Shown: positions 1-6,087, counted from the first letter of the stretch. The stretch is 6,429 nucleotides of DNA from UBA3871 sp041797745 (GCA_041797745.1 JBHBZU010000015.1:1-6429); one strand, 5' to 3'. A program made the numbers and translations. Notes: generated by a model not told the origin, from the sequence alone.

Positions 1-1023
1 ACAAGTACGGTGGCTACGGGAAGCGCAGTAGCGCAGGAAGAAGATTTCAACCCGGAGGACTATGTTACAAGCCTCGGAGAGTACATAGGGCTTGAATATA
101 CAATGGCAAGCGAAGAGGTAACCGAAGAGGAAATAGAGGATAATGTAAAGAGTTTCCTTTCCGGCTTTCCGGAGAAGATTACAGACAGAGCGGTAGAAAG
201 TGGAGATACCGCAAACATAGACTTTGAAGGCAAGAAAGACGGAGTAGCTTTTGAGGGAGGCACAGCAACCGGCTTTGATTTGACAATAGGCTCAAATTCT
301 TTCATAGCGGGCTTTGAGGACGGCCTTATAGGTAAGAAGCCGGGCGAGGTAGTGGAGTTAAATCTTACATTTCCGGAAAACTATAGAGAAGGCTCTGAAC
401 TTAACGGAGCTGATGTCGTGTTTACGGTTACAATAAACTATATAAAAGGAGATGCTCCTACAGAATTGACCGACGAACTTGTAGCAGCCAACACGGAATA
501 TAAGACTGCGGCTGAATATAGAGAGAGCATAAAGAAGGAACTGACGGAGCAGAAGAAGGATCAGAATAAGGCGAATGCACAGGATGAACTTTTTGGTCAA
601 GTAGTAAGTTCAAGCTCAATAAAGGCAGTTCCGCAGCAGGTTTATGACAGGTATTATACCAGATTTAAGAATTACTATGAAAATATGGCGACAATTTACG
701 GCGTAGAGCTTAAAGATTTACTTCAAATTCAGCTTAGAATGACTGAGGAGGACTTTGAGGAGGCAGCCAAGAGCTATGCGGACAACATGAGCAGGCGGAT
801 TGTAGTAATGAAAATGATTGCGCAGAAAGAAAAGCTTGATGTGAGCGATGAGGAGTACAAGACGGCGTTGGAGGTATATTACGAGAAAAGCGGTGCAAAA
901 GGGCAGGTGGATATATCCGTATATGAGGCTGAAACAGGAAAGCTGCATATAAAATATATGATACTCTCCGACAAGGTGGTAAACCTGCTCATGGAAAAGG
1001 GCAAGGCGGTTCCTGCGCCATAG
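1..1023 (+). CDS. Trigger-factor-type FKBP peptidyl-prolyl isomerase, probable lipoprotein (5' partial)
   Basis: The reading frame is open to the first base of the window, so the true start lies upstream; the GTG at 10 is only an internal Val codon. The visible 340 residues begin with a Thr/Ser/Ala-rich stretch (TSTVATGSAVAQ), then a trigger-factor-like linker (LGEYIGLEY), then an FKBP-type isomerase domain at about residues 60-150 (DTANIDFEG; FIAGFEDGLIGKKPGE), then a helical trigger-factor C-terminal chaperone domain at about 155-330. Trigger factor normally has an N-terminal ribosome-binding domain; the small-residue leader just before the linker resembles the spacer after a lipobox cysteine in clostridial lipoproteins. 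I therefore infer an extracytoplasmic fold catalyst (prolyl cis-trans isomerase plus holdase) rather than the ribosome-bound Tig, but the decisive N-terminus is missing. A strong terminator follows, so this is the last gene of its unit. Confidence 0.85.
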   Translation, partial: TSTVATGSAVAQEEDFNPEDYVTSLGEYIGLEYTMASEEVTEEEIEDNVKSFLSGFPEKITDRAVESGDTANIDFEGKKDGVAFEGGTATGFDLTIGSNSFIAGFEDGLIGKKPGEVVELNLTFPENYREGSELNGADVVFTVTINYIKGDAPTELTDELVAANTEYKTAAEYRESIKKELTEQKKDQNKANAQDELFGQVVSSSSIKAVPQQVYDRYYTRFKNYYENMATIYGVELKDLLQIQLRMTEEDFEEAAKSYADNMSRRIVVMKMIAQKEKLDVSDEEYKTALEVYYEKSGAKGQVDISVYEAETGKLHIKYMILSDKVVNLLMEKGKAVPAP

Positions 1024-1096
1024 GCTGTGGACGCGGATAAATTAGAGGCTGATCGGCATAATTGCCTGACATTTCTGCATTATTTTAAGAAATATT

Positions 1097-1128
1097 AAAA
1101 AAGAGGAATATCGGTATTCCTCTTTTTT
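1097..1128 (+). terminator. Rho-independent terminator of the isomerase gene
   Basis: A perfect 14-bp inverted repeat (AAAAAAGAGGAATA / TATTCCTCTTTTTT) encloses a 4-base TCGG loop, with the A- and T-tracts forming the base of the stem. The symmetry means it could stop transcription from either side, but only + strand genes are present here. Confidence 0.93.
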
Positions 1129-1241
1129 ATGTTATAGGGAGGATATATACAAACATTGGCAGCTAACCATTCTGATATATTATTTTGCATAAATATTGTG
1201 AAAAATCATAGAAATATGTATAACAAAATTAATAAATAATA

Positions 1242-1270
1242 GTTACAAATATTCCGGAATATGTTATAAT
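1242..1270 (+). promoter_or_regulatory. Sigma-A promoter of the GGDEF gene (extended -10)
   Basis: The -35 is GTTACA (1242-1247, 4 of 6), the spacer is 17 bp, and the -10 is a consensus TATAAT (1265-1270) preceded by TG at 1262-1263, an extended -10. Transcription would start near 1277, giving a leader of about 90 bases before the ATG at 1368. Confidence 0.7.
1249..1262. repeat. 14-bp perfect palindrome inside the promoter spacer
   Basis: ATATTCCGGAATAT reads identically on both strands and lies between the -35 and -10 of the GGDEF promoter, where a bound dimer would block RNA polymerase. A repressor operator is inferred from position and symmetry; I do not recognise the cognate regulator. 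Confidence 0.45.
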
Positions 1271-1302
1271 ACCCACAAAGTCGTTATCATTTAGAGTGAA
1301 TT

Positions 1303-1323
1303 GCCCCTTGCACAACAAGGGGC
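1303..1323 (+). promoter_or_regulatory. GC-rich hairpin in the leader of the GGDEF gene
   Basis: A perfect 8-bp stem (GCCCCTTG / CAAGGGGC) with a CACAA loop begins about 26 bases after the predicted transcription start and is followed by the T-rich TTGAATTTATTT. It could be an attenuator, an mRNA-stability stem or part of a regulatory RNA. It does not match a c-di-GMP riboswitch as far as I can tell. Confidence 0.5.
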
Positions 1324-1367
1324 TTGAATTTATTTGGATCAGATTGATTCAGAAATGTGGGGATAAT

Positions 1368-2468
1368 ATGTTGGAGCTTTTTAAGAGCAACTGGGAGAAG
1401 CTTTTTACGGATAACAAGGAGGAGATAAGCGATGAGAATGTAAAGCTTACCAAGATACTTTGTGGGGTTATGTCGTCGGTAATGCTGGTATTGTTCATTT
1501 TATCGATACTTTCGGACAAAACTAAATTTGTGACGGTCTATGGGATAACATTTATTGTAATGAATATAATTTCTACAGTATCGTCGATGGCTGTGAAGAA
1601 GGAAAACCGCAGTTGCTTTGCGGAAAGTATGCTTTACATAAGTGTTATCTGTATGTATATGTTTTCGCTTTATATTATATTTTTTTCAAAATATGGGGCA
1701 AATCAGTTTTCGTATCTTGCAATGATTATTATAATGCCGTTGATAATAGTTGACAGACCGCTTAAAAAGGCGATACTGCAGTTACTGGCAATAGGTGTGT
1801 TTTCCATCTTTCTGTTAAAGAGCGACAGATTCGAGTTTGACGACAAGATTGAAATTTTGCTGAACTTCCTGATAATAGGACTTGCGGCATATATGTTCGG
1901 AGTGTATATTTCCATGCAGAGAGTCATCTCCTTCGACAAGAAGAGGCGTTTCCTGCGTGTCAGCAGAATGGACGCAGGTCTGTATTTATATAGCAGAAGA
2001 AGTTTTTTCGAAGACATGGCAAAGCACATAAGGAGGAATACTGTAAAGGGGCTGGTAATAGGAGATGTAAATAAGTTCAAAATGGTAAATGATACCTATG
2101 GGCATGACACGGGCGACAGTGTACTTAAGGTCATAGCATTTTTACTTAAAGAGTTTGGAGAAAATTATAATATAAGATTTTACAGATATGGAGGCGATGA
2201 ATTTATAGGTATATACACGAGCTGCAGTATTCTGCCGCTTAGTGATGTGCCGGGAGTGCTGTCGGATATTATGAGGGGAAAGAAGATACCTACCCCTTCG
2301 GGAGATTGTATAGAGGTAAGCATGACTATAGGTTATGCGCAGTTTCCCGAGAACAATGATTTTGAGGCGTGTTTGCGTCAGGCGGACATCATGATGTATG
2401 AGAAAAAGCGCAAAATGAAACGAAGGAGCAGCGATAACGGCGAATGTTGCTGCAGCCTTGAATCGTAG
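1368..2468 (+). CDS. Membrane-anchored GGDEF diguanylate cyclase
   Basis: Predicted to make the second messenger cyclic di-GMP from two GTP at the inner face of the membrane. From ATG 1368 the protein is 366 aa: a short N-terminal cytoplasmic part, six hydrophobic segments (about residues 28-49, 54-76, 87-107, 113-128, 134-150, 161-183), then a GGDEF domain from about 198. The metal/substrate segment DVNKFKMVND with GHDTGD (233-250) and the catalytic signature YGGDEF (274-279) are intact. The RxxD inhibitory site expected five residues before GGDEF is absent, and the usual D-x-LTGL-xNRR entry motif is altered to DAGLYLYSRR (202-211). The C-terminus is Lys/Arg-rich and ends with three adjacent Cys (360-362). 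I chose ATG 1368, behind TGGGGA at 1358-1363, over GTG 1296, which has no ribosome binding site and would put the leader hairpin inside the gene. No EAL or HD-GYP domain and no recognisable sensor domain is present; the membrane part probably senses the input. Confidence 0.9.
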   Translation: MLELFKSNWEKLFTDNKEEISDENVKLTKILCGVMSSVMLVLFILSILSDKTKFVTVYGITFIVMNIISTVSSMAVKKENRSCFAESMLYISVICMYMFSLYIIFFSKYGANQFSYLAMIIIMPLIIVDRPLKKAILQLLAIGVFSIFLLKSDRFEFDDKIEILLNFLIIGLAAYMFGVYISMQRVISFDKKRRFLRVSRMDAGLYLYSRRSFFEDMAKHIRRNTVKGLVIGDVNKFKMVNDTYGHDTGDSVLKVIAFLLKEFGENYNIRFYRYGGDEFIGIYTSCSILPLSDVPGVLSDIMRGKKIPTPSGDCIEVSMTIGYAQFPENNDFEACLRQADIMMYEKKRKMKRRSSDNGECCCSLES

Positions 2469-2475
2469 TATATAT

Positions 2476-2499
2476 GGACTCCATTTTCGGAGTCCTTTG
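2476..2499 (+). terminator. Probable weak terminator after the GGDEF gene
   Basis: GGACTCC (2476-2482) pairs perfectly with GGAGTCC (2489-2495) around a 6-base ATTTTC loop, 7 bases after the stop codon. The following tract is short (TTTGCTATATAA), so termination may be incomplete. Confidence 0.6.
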
Positions 2500-2541
2500 C
2501 TATATAATGAGGGTAGAATCGGATATAAAGGGGGGCGGGAA

Positions 2542-2697
2542 TTGGAAAAATTTGATGTATCGGTTTTATCCGGTGCATTTGATATTGCTGTATTTTTTAT
2601 ATTTACTAAGCAGGACGGCTTTTTAAATTTACGCAGGGAGTGGCATCCGCGAGAATATTCTATGACTGTTATTTTATGCAAATGTAAAGATAAGTAA
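2542..2697 (+). CDS. Small hypothetical ORF (51 aa, TTG start), doubtful
   Basis: The frame opens at TTG 2542 behind a purine-rich AAAGGGGGG (2528-2536) and runs to TAA at 2695-2697. It encodes a 51-residue peptide with a hydrophobic middle (IAVFFIF) and a basic, Cys-containing end. The frame stays open upstream into the end of the GGDEF gene (TTG 2458), but the strong purine tract favours 2542. I do not recognise it. It may be a true small protein, a remnant of a lost gene, or chance. This is the only coding candidate in the 369-base gap between the GGDEF gene and guaA. Confidence 0.25.
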   Translation: MEKFDVSVLSGAFDIAVFFIFTKQDGFLNLRREWHPREYSMTVILCKCKDK

Positions 2698-2731
2698 GGC
2701 CTGTTAATGAAGAGCAGACAGCCGGCTAATC

Positions 2732-2760
2732 TTGCATAACTGAGCCTTTTATGGTATATT
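2732..2760 (+). promoter_or_regulatory. Probable guaA promoter (extended -10)
   Basis: TTGCAT (2732-2737), a 17-bp spacer and TATATT (2755-2760), with TG at 2752-2753, fit an extended -10 sigma-A promoter. It predicts a leader of about 70 bases. That leader contains a 6-bp stem (2791-2796 with 2806-2811, one G-U pair), but I see no purine riboswitch core. Confidence 0.55.
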
Positions 2761-2825
2761 TTCTGTTATAAAACAAACCATCTGCGTTACGCCGGAATGT
2801 TGCAGTTCGGCATAGCGGCGGTGTG

Positions 2826-2832
2826 AAAGGAG
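2826..2832 (+). promoter_or_regulatory. Ribosome binding site that fixes the guaA start
   Basis: AAAGGAG is followed by 5 bases (CTTTT) and then GTG 2838. The upstream in-frame GTG at 2823 lies before this site and has no site of its own. Confidence 0.85.
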
Positions 2833-2837
2833 CTTTT

Positions 2838-4382
2838 GTGAATAGGGAATTGGTTGTAGTAATAGACTTCGGCGGGCAGTATAACCAGCTTGTCGCAAGA
2901 AGGGTAAGAGAGGCAAATGTGTATTGTGAGATATATTCTTACAAGACAGATTTAAATAGAATAAAGGAAATGAAGCCGAAGGGAATTATCCTGACAGGAG
3001 GTCCCGACAGCGTATATAGAGAAGGGGCGGCTTCCTGCAGCAGAGAGCTTTTTGAAATGGGTATACCGGTTCTCGGGCTTTGTTACGGTGCACAGCTTAT
3101 GAGCCATGTACTTGGCGGCAAGGTGGAAAGGGCGGAGCATAGAGAGTACGGGAAGACAGAAACGGAGTTTGATACTTCTTGTGACTTGTTTGGAGGAATA
3201 CCTGCCAAGTCTATAGTATGGATGAGCCATTTTGACTATATAAGTAAGCTTGCAGAAGGTTTCAGGGCGGTAGCGCATACCGCCTCAACTGCCAATGCGG
3301 CAATAGAAAATAAAGAGAAAGGGCTTTACGGAATACAGTTTCATCCCGAAGTTCTGCACACGGAATACGGAAAGGAAATGCTTTCAAATTTTGTGCATAA
3401 TATATGCGGCTGCGCAGGCGATTGGAAGATGTCCGCATTTGCAGAGAACACAATTAAGGAAATAAGGGAGAGAGTAGGAAGCGGAAAGGTGCTTTGTGCC
3501 CTGTCGGGCGGAGTGGACTCATCGGTAGCGGCTGTTCTCCTGTCCAAAGCGGTAGGAAAGCAGCTTACCTGTGTATTCGTAGACCACGGTTTGCTTCGTA
3601 AAAATGAGGGAGATGAGGTTGAGGCTGTATTCGGGTCGAACGGCAGTTATGAGCTGAATTTTATAAGAGTAAATGCGCAGGAGAGGTTTTACGGTAAGCT
3701 TGCGGGAGTTACCGAGCCCGAGGCTAAGAGAAAAATAATAGGCGAGGAATTTATAAGGGTATTTGAGGAAGAGGCCAAAAAGATAGGGGCTGTAGATTAT
3801 CTGGTTCAGGGAACTATTTACCCGGATGTGGTAGAAAGCGGAGTAGGAGGAGAGTCCGCCGTAATCAAATCCCATCACAATGTAGGCGGTCTTCCCGACT
3901 ATGTGGATTTCAAGGAGATAATAGAGCCCCTCAGAAATCTGTTTAAGGACGAGGTAAGAAAAACCGGACTTGAACTCGGCATACCGGAAAAACTGGTGTT
4001 CCGCCAGCCATTCCCGGGCCCCGGCCTCGGCATAAGAATAATAGGCGAAGTTACAGCCGAGAAGGTAAAAATAGTACAGGAGGCGGATGCAATCTACAGG
4101 GAAGAGATTGCAAATGCAGGGCTTGACAAGACGATAGGTCAGTACTTCGCAGCCCTTACCAACATGCGCTCGGTAGGTGTGATGGGCGACGAAAGAACCT
4201 ATGATTACGCCATTGCCCTAAGGGCGGTAAATACAACCGACTTTATGACTGCCGAGGCAAGCGAAATCCCTTGGGAGGTGCTGCAGAAGGTGGTAAGCAG
4301 AATCATAAATGAGGTCAGAGGAGTTAACAGGGTAATGTACGACTTGACAAGTAAACCGCCGGGGACGATAGAGCTTGAATAG
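2838..4382 (+). CDS. guaA: GMP synthase (glutamine-hydrolysing)
   Basis: Converts XMP to GMP with ATP and glutamine-derived ammonia, the last step of guanine nucleotide synthesis; cytosolic homodimer. From GTG 2838 the protein is 514 aa, the normal length for single-chain bacterial GuaA. Residues 1-190 are a class I glutamine amidotransferase with nucleophile Cys82 (LGLCYGAQ), His169 and Glu171 (GIQFHPEV). The ATP pyrophosphatase domain carries the P-loop LSGGVDSS (222-229) and QGTIYPDVVESG. The C-terminal dimerisation/XMP-binding domain has QPFPGPGLGIRIIGE and the terminal YDLTSKPPGTIELE. All key residues are intact. It is preceded by its own promoter and stands alone. The last codons and stop abut an A+T-rich region with mobile-type genes, which fits integration at the guaA 3' end without loss of the enzyme. 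Confidence 0.98.
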   Translation: MNRELVVVIDFGGQYNQLVARRVREANVYCEIYSYKTDLNRIKEMKPKGIILTGGPDSVYREGAASCSRELFEMGIPVLGLCYGAQLMSHVLGGKVERAEHREYGKTETEFDTSCDLFGGIPAKSIVWMSHFDYISKLAEGFRAVAHTASTANAAIENKEKGLYGIQFHPEVLHTEYGKEMLSNFVHNICGCAGDWKMSAFAENTIKEIRERVGSGKVLCALSGGVDSSVAAVLLSKAVGKQLTCVFVDHGLLRKNEGDEVEAVFGSNGSYELNFIRVNAQERFYGKLAGVTEPEAKRKIIGEEFIRVFEEEAKKIGAVDYLVQGTIYPDVVESGVGGESAVIKSHHNVGGLPDYVDFKEIIEPLRNLFKDEVRKTGLELGIPEKLVFRQPFPGPGLGIRIIGEVTAEKVKIVQEADAIYREEIANAGLDKTIGQYFAALTNMRSVGVMGDERTYDYAIALRAVNTTDFMTAEASEIPWEVLQKVVSRIINEVRGVNRVMYDLTSKPPGTIELE

Positions 4383-4400
4383 AGTAATAAATATGTTTCT
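4355..4400 (+). other. Candidate attachment-site region at the guaA 3' end
   Basis: Inferred junction between chromosome and integrated island. Three things support it: the composition shift right after TAG 4380-4382, the mobile-type genes that follow, and the established use of the guaA 3' end as an integration target. The repeated core cannot be delimited because the second copy would lie beyond the window. Confidence 0.4.
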
Positions 4401-4420
4401 GTTGTAAAACTGTTGAAAAC
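4399..4420 (+). repeat. Tandem direct repeat next to guaA
   Basis: CTGTTGTAAAAC (4399-4410) is followed, sharing one C, by CTGTTGAAAAC (4410-4420). The copies differ by one missing T. Short direct repeats next to an attachment core are typical of recombinase or excisionase arm sites, but this role is only inferred. Confidence 0.5.
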
Positions 4421-4423
4421 AGT
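4409..4423 (+). terminator. Possible guaA terminator hairpin
   Basis: ACTGTT pairs with AACAGT around a GAA loop, 26 bases after the guaA stop, then GGGTTTT. The stem is short and the T-tract is interrupted by GGG, so it is a weak candidate. It overlaps the tandem repeat, so the symmetry may have another meaning. Confidence 0.4.
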
Positions 4424-4460
4424 GGGTTTTAGCGATTTTGATGTAGTGAATTTCTCTAAA

Positions 4461-4545
4461 TGATACTATTTTGATACTAAAAAGCTGAAATAGTAGGTTC
4501 AAAAGGGAGTTGTTGAATCTGAGTATGGGATTTCAGAAGATACTA
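4461..4545 (+). repeat. Three copies of GATACTA
   Basis: GATACTA occurs at 4462-4468, 4473-4479 and 4539-4545. The first two are spaced 11 bp, about one helical turn, and share TGATACTA. Together with the repeat at 4399-4420 they suggest an array of recombinase arm-type binding sites at the island end. Confidence 0.5.
4464..4495. repeat. 8-bp inverted repeat
   Basis: TACTATTT (4464-4471) and AAATAGTA (4488-4495) are exact reverse complements 16 bases apart and overlap the GATACTA copies. This may be a protein-binding site or a weak hairpin. Confidence 0.4.
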
Positions 4546-4605
4546 GATGTGAATCATAATGAAATAGATTATTCTCAAAGTCTGCATTTTAATTTAGATT
4601 ATTGA
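4525..4605 (+). CDS. Tiny ORF (26 aa), probably not a gene
   Basis: ATG 4525 to TGA 4603-4605 encodes 26 residues starting MGFQKILDVNHNE. A GGGAG lies at 4505-4509, too far from the ATG and too close to TTG 4513. No family is recognised. It is the only coding candidate between guaA and the EcsC-like gene. Confidence 0.12.
   Translation: MGFQKILDVNHNEIDYSQSLHFNLDY
4532..4560 (+). promoter_or_regulatory. Possible promoter of the EcsC-like gene
   Basis: TTCAGA (4532-4537), a 17-bp spacer and CATAAT (4555-4560) would start transcription near 4567, about 63 bases before the GTG. The match is moderate (4 of 6 and 5 of 6) in A+T-rich DNA. Confidence 0.4.
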
Positions 4606-4629
4606 AAAGGTTAAAAAGGTGAGTATATA

Positions 4630-5424
4630 GTGGAGAATATAAAATTTGAAGCAGTACTTGTAGAGAGTGCAAAGCTTCCAATGGTTAAGATTGACCGCGA
4701 ATTATTTCTCAGGAAAGAACTACGAGATAGATATAGTCAAGAGACTGTGGAGAAGGCGATTCAATATAATCCGGCATATGCTGGAATATGTGTAGAAGAT
4801 ATTAATAAAATTGCTAAAAGTTGTATAACAGCAGAAACGACAAAGGTAACTGCTCTATCAGCAGCAGCGGGATTGCCGGGTGGATTTATTATGATAGGTA
4901 CAATTCCAGCTGACTTAGCTCAATATTTTGGACATATTCTCCGTATACTTCAAAAATTGATATACCTTTATGGTTGGCATGATTTAAGTCTTGATTCTAA
5001 AGAAATGAACGAGGAAACAAAAAATTTACTTACTTTATTTGTCGGCATAATGTTTGGCGTAAATGGAGCAGTAAATACCGTAAACAAATTAGCAGCTCAA
5101 GTTGCAAAACAGGTTGTAAAAAAACTCCCACAGAAAGCACTAACAAAAGGAGTAATATATCCTATAGTAAAAAAGGTGGCTACTATATTAGGTGTTCAAA
5201 TGACAAAACAAATCTTTGCAAGAGGAGTTGCAAAAGTTGTTCCTGTTTTAGGTGCTGCCGTATCTGGTGGGTTGACTTTTGTTACTTTTAAGCCCATGTC
5301 AGAAAAACTTAGGAAATATTTAGCATCTAGCGAATTAGCAAGTGTTGAATACTATAAAAAGATGGATGATGAAACTGTAATCGATATAGAAGTATTAGAT
5401 GATATTAAATGTGATAGTGAGTAA
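4630..5424 (+). CDS. EcsC-like membrane-associated protein of unknown function
   Basis: The protein is 264 aa from GTG 4630, chosen because AAAGGTGAG (4615-4623) lies 6 bases upstream. It resembles the EcsC family: a small-residue-rich hydrophobic segment at about 74-97 (SAAAGLPGGFIMIGTIPADL), a helix ending in LIYLYGWHDL (110-119), a second Gly/Ala-rich segment at about 133-152, a Lys-rich middle (160-183), and the closing motif GAAVSGGLTFVTFKPM (208-223) followed by a helix (SEKLRKYL). The C-terminus is acidic. There is no signal peptide and no catalytic motif I can name. EcsC-family proteins are poorly understood; the name comes from a gene next to an ABC transporter in Bacillus, and no transporter is present here. 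It sits between guaA and the switch genes and is probably island cargo, transcribed alone. The family call is from recalled motif resemblance; the function is unknown. Confidence 0.75.
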   Translation: MENIKFEAVLVESAKLPMVKIDRELFLRKELRDRYSQETVEKAIQYNPAYAGICVEDINKIAKSCITAETTKVTALSAAAGLPGGFIMIGTIPADLAQYFGHILRILQKLIYLYGWHDLSLDSKEMNEETKNLLTLFVGIMFGVNGAVNTVNKLAAQVAKQVVKKLPQKALTKGVIYPIVKKVATILGVQMTKQIFARGVAKVVPVLGAAVSGGLTFVTFKPMSEKLRKYLASSELASVEYYKKMDDETVIDIEVLDDIKCDSE

Positions 5425-5465
5425 AATCCGTATAAAACTTTGATTAAAATGATATCTACGGATTT
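5424..5465 (+). terminator. Long-loop hairpin after the EcsC-like gene
   Basis: AAATCCGTA (5424-5432) pairs perfectly over 9 bp with TACGGATTT (5457-5465), with a 24-base loop, starting at the last base of the stop codon. It has no good T-tract after it, so it may protect the transcript's 3' end rather than terminate transcription. Confidence 0.4.
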
Positions 5466-5496
5466 GAGTATTTCTGAATAATCATATGAAATAAAC

Positions 5497-5542
5497 AAAG
5501 CACATAACTTTAAGACCTAAAAATCTTTCAGCTATGTGCTTT
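5497..5542. terminator. Bidirectional terminator between convergent genes
   Basis: AAAGCACATA (5497-5506) and TATGTGCTTT (5533-5542) form a 10-bp perfect stem with a 26-base loop. The T-run TTTTT (5540-5544) serves the + strand and ATTTATTTC-like T-rich DNA serves the - strand. It lies between the EcsC-like gene and the repressor gene, which converge here. Confidence 0.75.
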
Positions 5543-5550
5543 TTCTGTGC

Positions 5551-6087
5551 TTATTTTATATCAGGTGGAACTTTTGCTCCGATACCGCTTTTATAGAATT
5601 TCACATTGCTTTCCTCAAAGGGAACGTAATCTTTTTTCAGGCTGTCAGGATAGTTTGCCTTCCAATCTTGCAAGGCTTCTTTAGTGATTTCATTATTCTC
5701 GTACTTTTCTTTCATTTCCTGCCATTGGTCAAGCATATTGAGGATTCTTAGAATAGCTTCACTGCCGAAATATACACCTGTGATAGTGTATTCCGGATCT
5801 TCATCATTCAAAATAACAGGTCGTATTTTAACTTCAATGCTGTCATCAAGCTTAAATAAGAATCGCATTAAATCATGTTCAGTATAGGGATAATCAGGTT
5901 CTTTCAAATAATCCTTATTTACATGTAGTGCAGTAGAAATATTTTCCAAGACATCATCTTTAGGAGTACGAATATCAAGTTCGTATTGTCTTATTCTTAC
6001 ATCATCCAATCTGGTTCTGTCTCCTAATGCCTTTTGAGTAATTCTTCTTAATTCACGAAATTTCTTTATCAATTTACCCAAACTCAA
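5551..6087 (-). CDS. XRE-family (lambda-repressor-like HTH) transcriptional regulator
   Basis: Probable repressor of the island. Read leftward from TTG 6087-6085 it is 178 aa. The start is fixed by AAGGAGGTG (complement of 6094-6102), 8 bases upstream. The frame stays open for 46 more codons, but these translate the A+T-rich promoter into Phe/Ile-rich nonsense and lack a binding site. Residues 3-62 form an XRE-type HTH (LGKLIKKFRELRRITQKALG, then VRIRQYELDIRTPKDDVLENI and VNKDYL). The C-terminal 115 residues are an uncharacterised acidic/amphipathic domain, perhaps for multimerisation or for sensing. There is no LexA-type Ser/Lys peptidase signature. No ImmA-like HExxH protease gene lies beside it, so the route of induction is unknown. 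It is transcribed divergently from the excisionase-like gene and is likely autoregulated, since an operator overlaps its transcription start and leader. Confidence 0.88.
   Translation of the reverse strand: MSLGKLIKKFRELRRITQKALGDRTRLDDVRIRQYELDIRTPKDDVLENISTALHVNKDYLKEPDYPYTEHDLMRFLFKLDDSIEVKIRPVILNDEDPEYTITGVYFGSEAILRILNMLDQWQEMKEKYENNEITKEALQDWKANYPDSLKKDYVPFEESNVKFYKSGIGAKVPPDIK

Noticed and set aside
1296..1367. Upstream GTG as GGDEF gene start
   Set aside because: It has no ribosome binding site, would place the leader hairpin in the coding region, and adds 24 residues unlike a membrane-protein N-terminus.
2555..2626. 23-residue hydrophobic peptide (MYRFYPVHLILLYF...) in an alternate frame, toxin-like in look
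   Set aside because: There is no proper ribosome binding site, no antisense RNA promoter is evident, and short hydrophobic frames are expected by chance in T-rich DNA.
2823..2837. Upstream GTG as guaA start
   Set aside because: It precedes the AAAGGAG site; GTG 2838 is correctly spaced and gives the normal GuaA N-terminus (NRELVVVIDFGGQ).
2761..2837. Purine or PRPP riboswitch upstream of guaA
   Set aside because: The leader is only about 70 bases and I cannot find the conserved junction sequences of either class.
2142..3878. Several long reverse-strand frames opposite the GGDEF gene and guaA
   Set aside because: They are composition shadows of clearly real genes on the + strand, with low-complexity products and no ribosome binding sites or family resemblance.
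4383..4629. CRISPR-like or IS-terminal repeats
   Set aside because: Repeats are only 7-12 bp, irregularly spaced, with no spacer array, transposase or target duplication.
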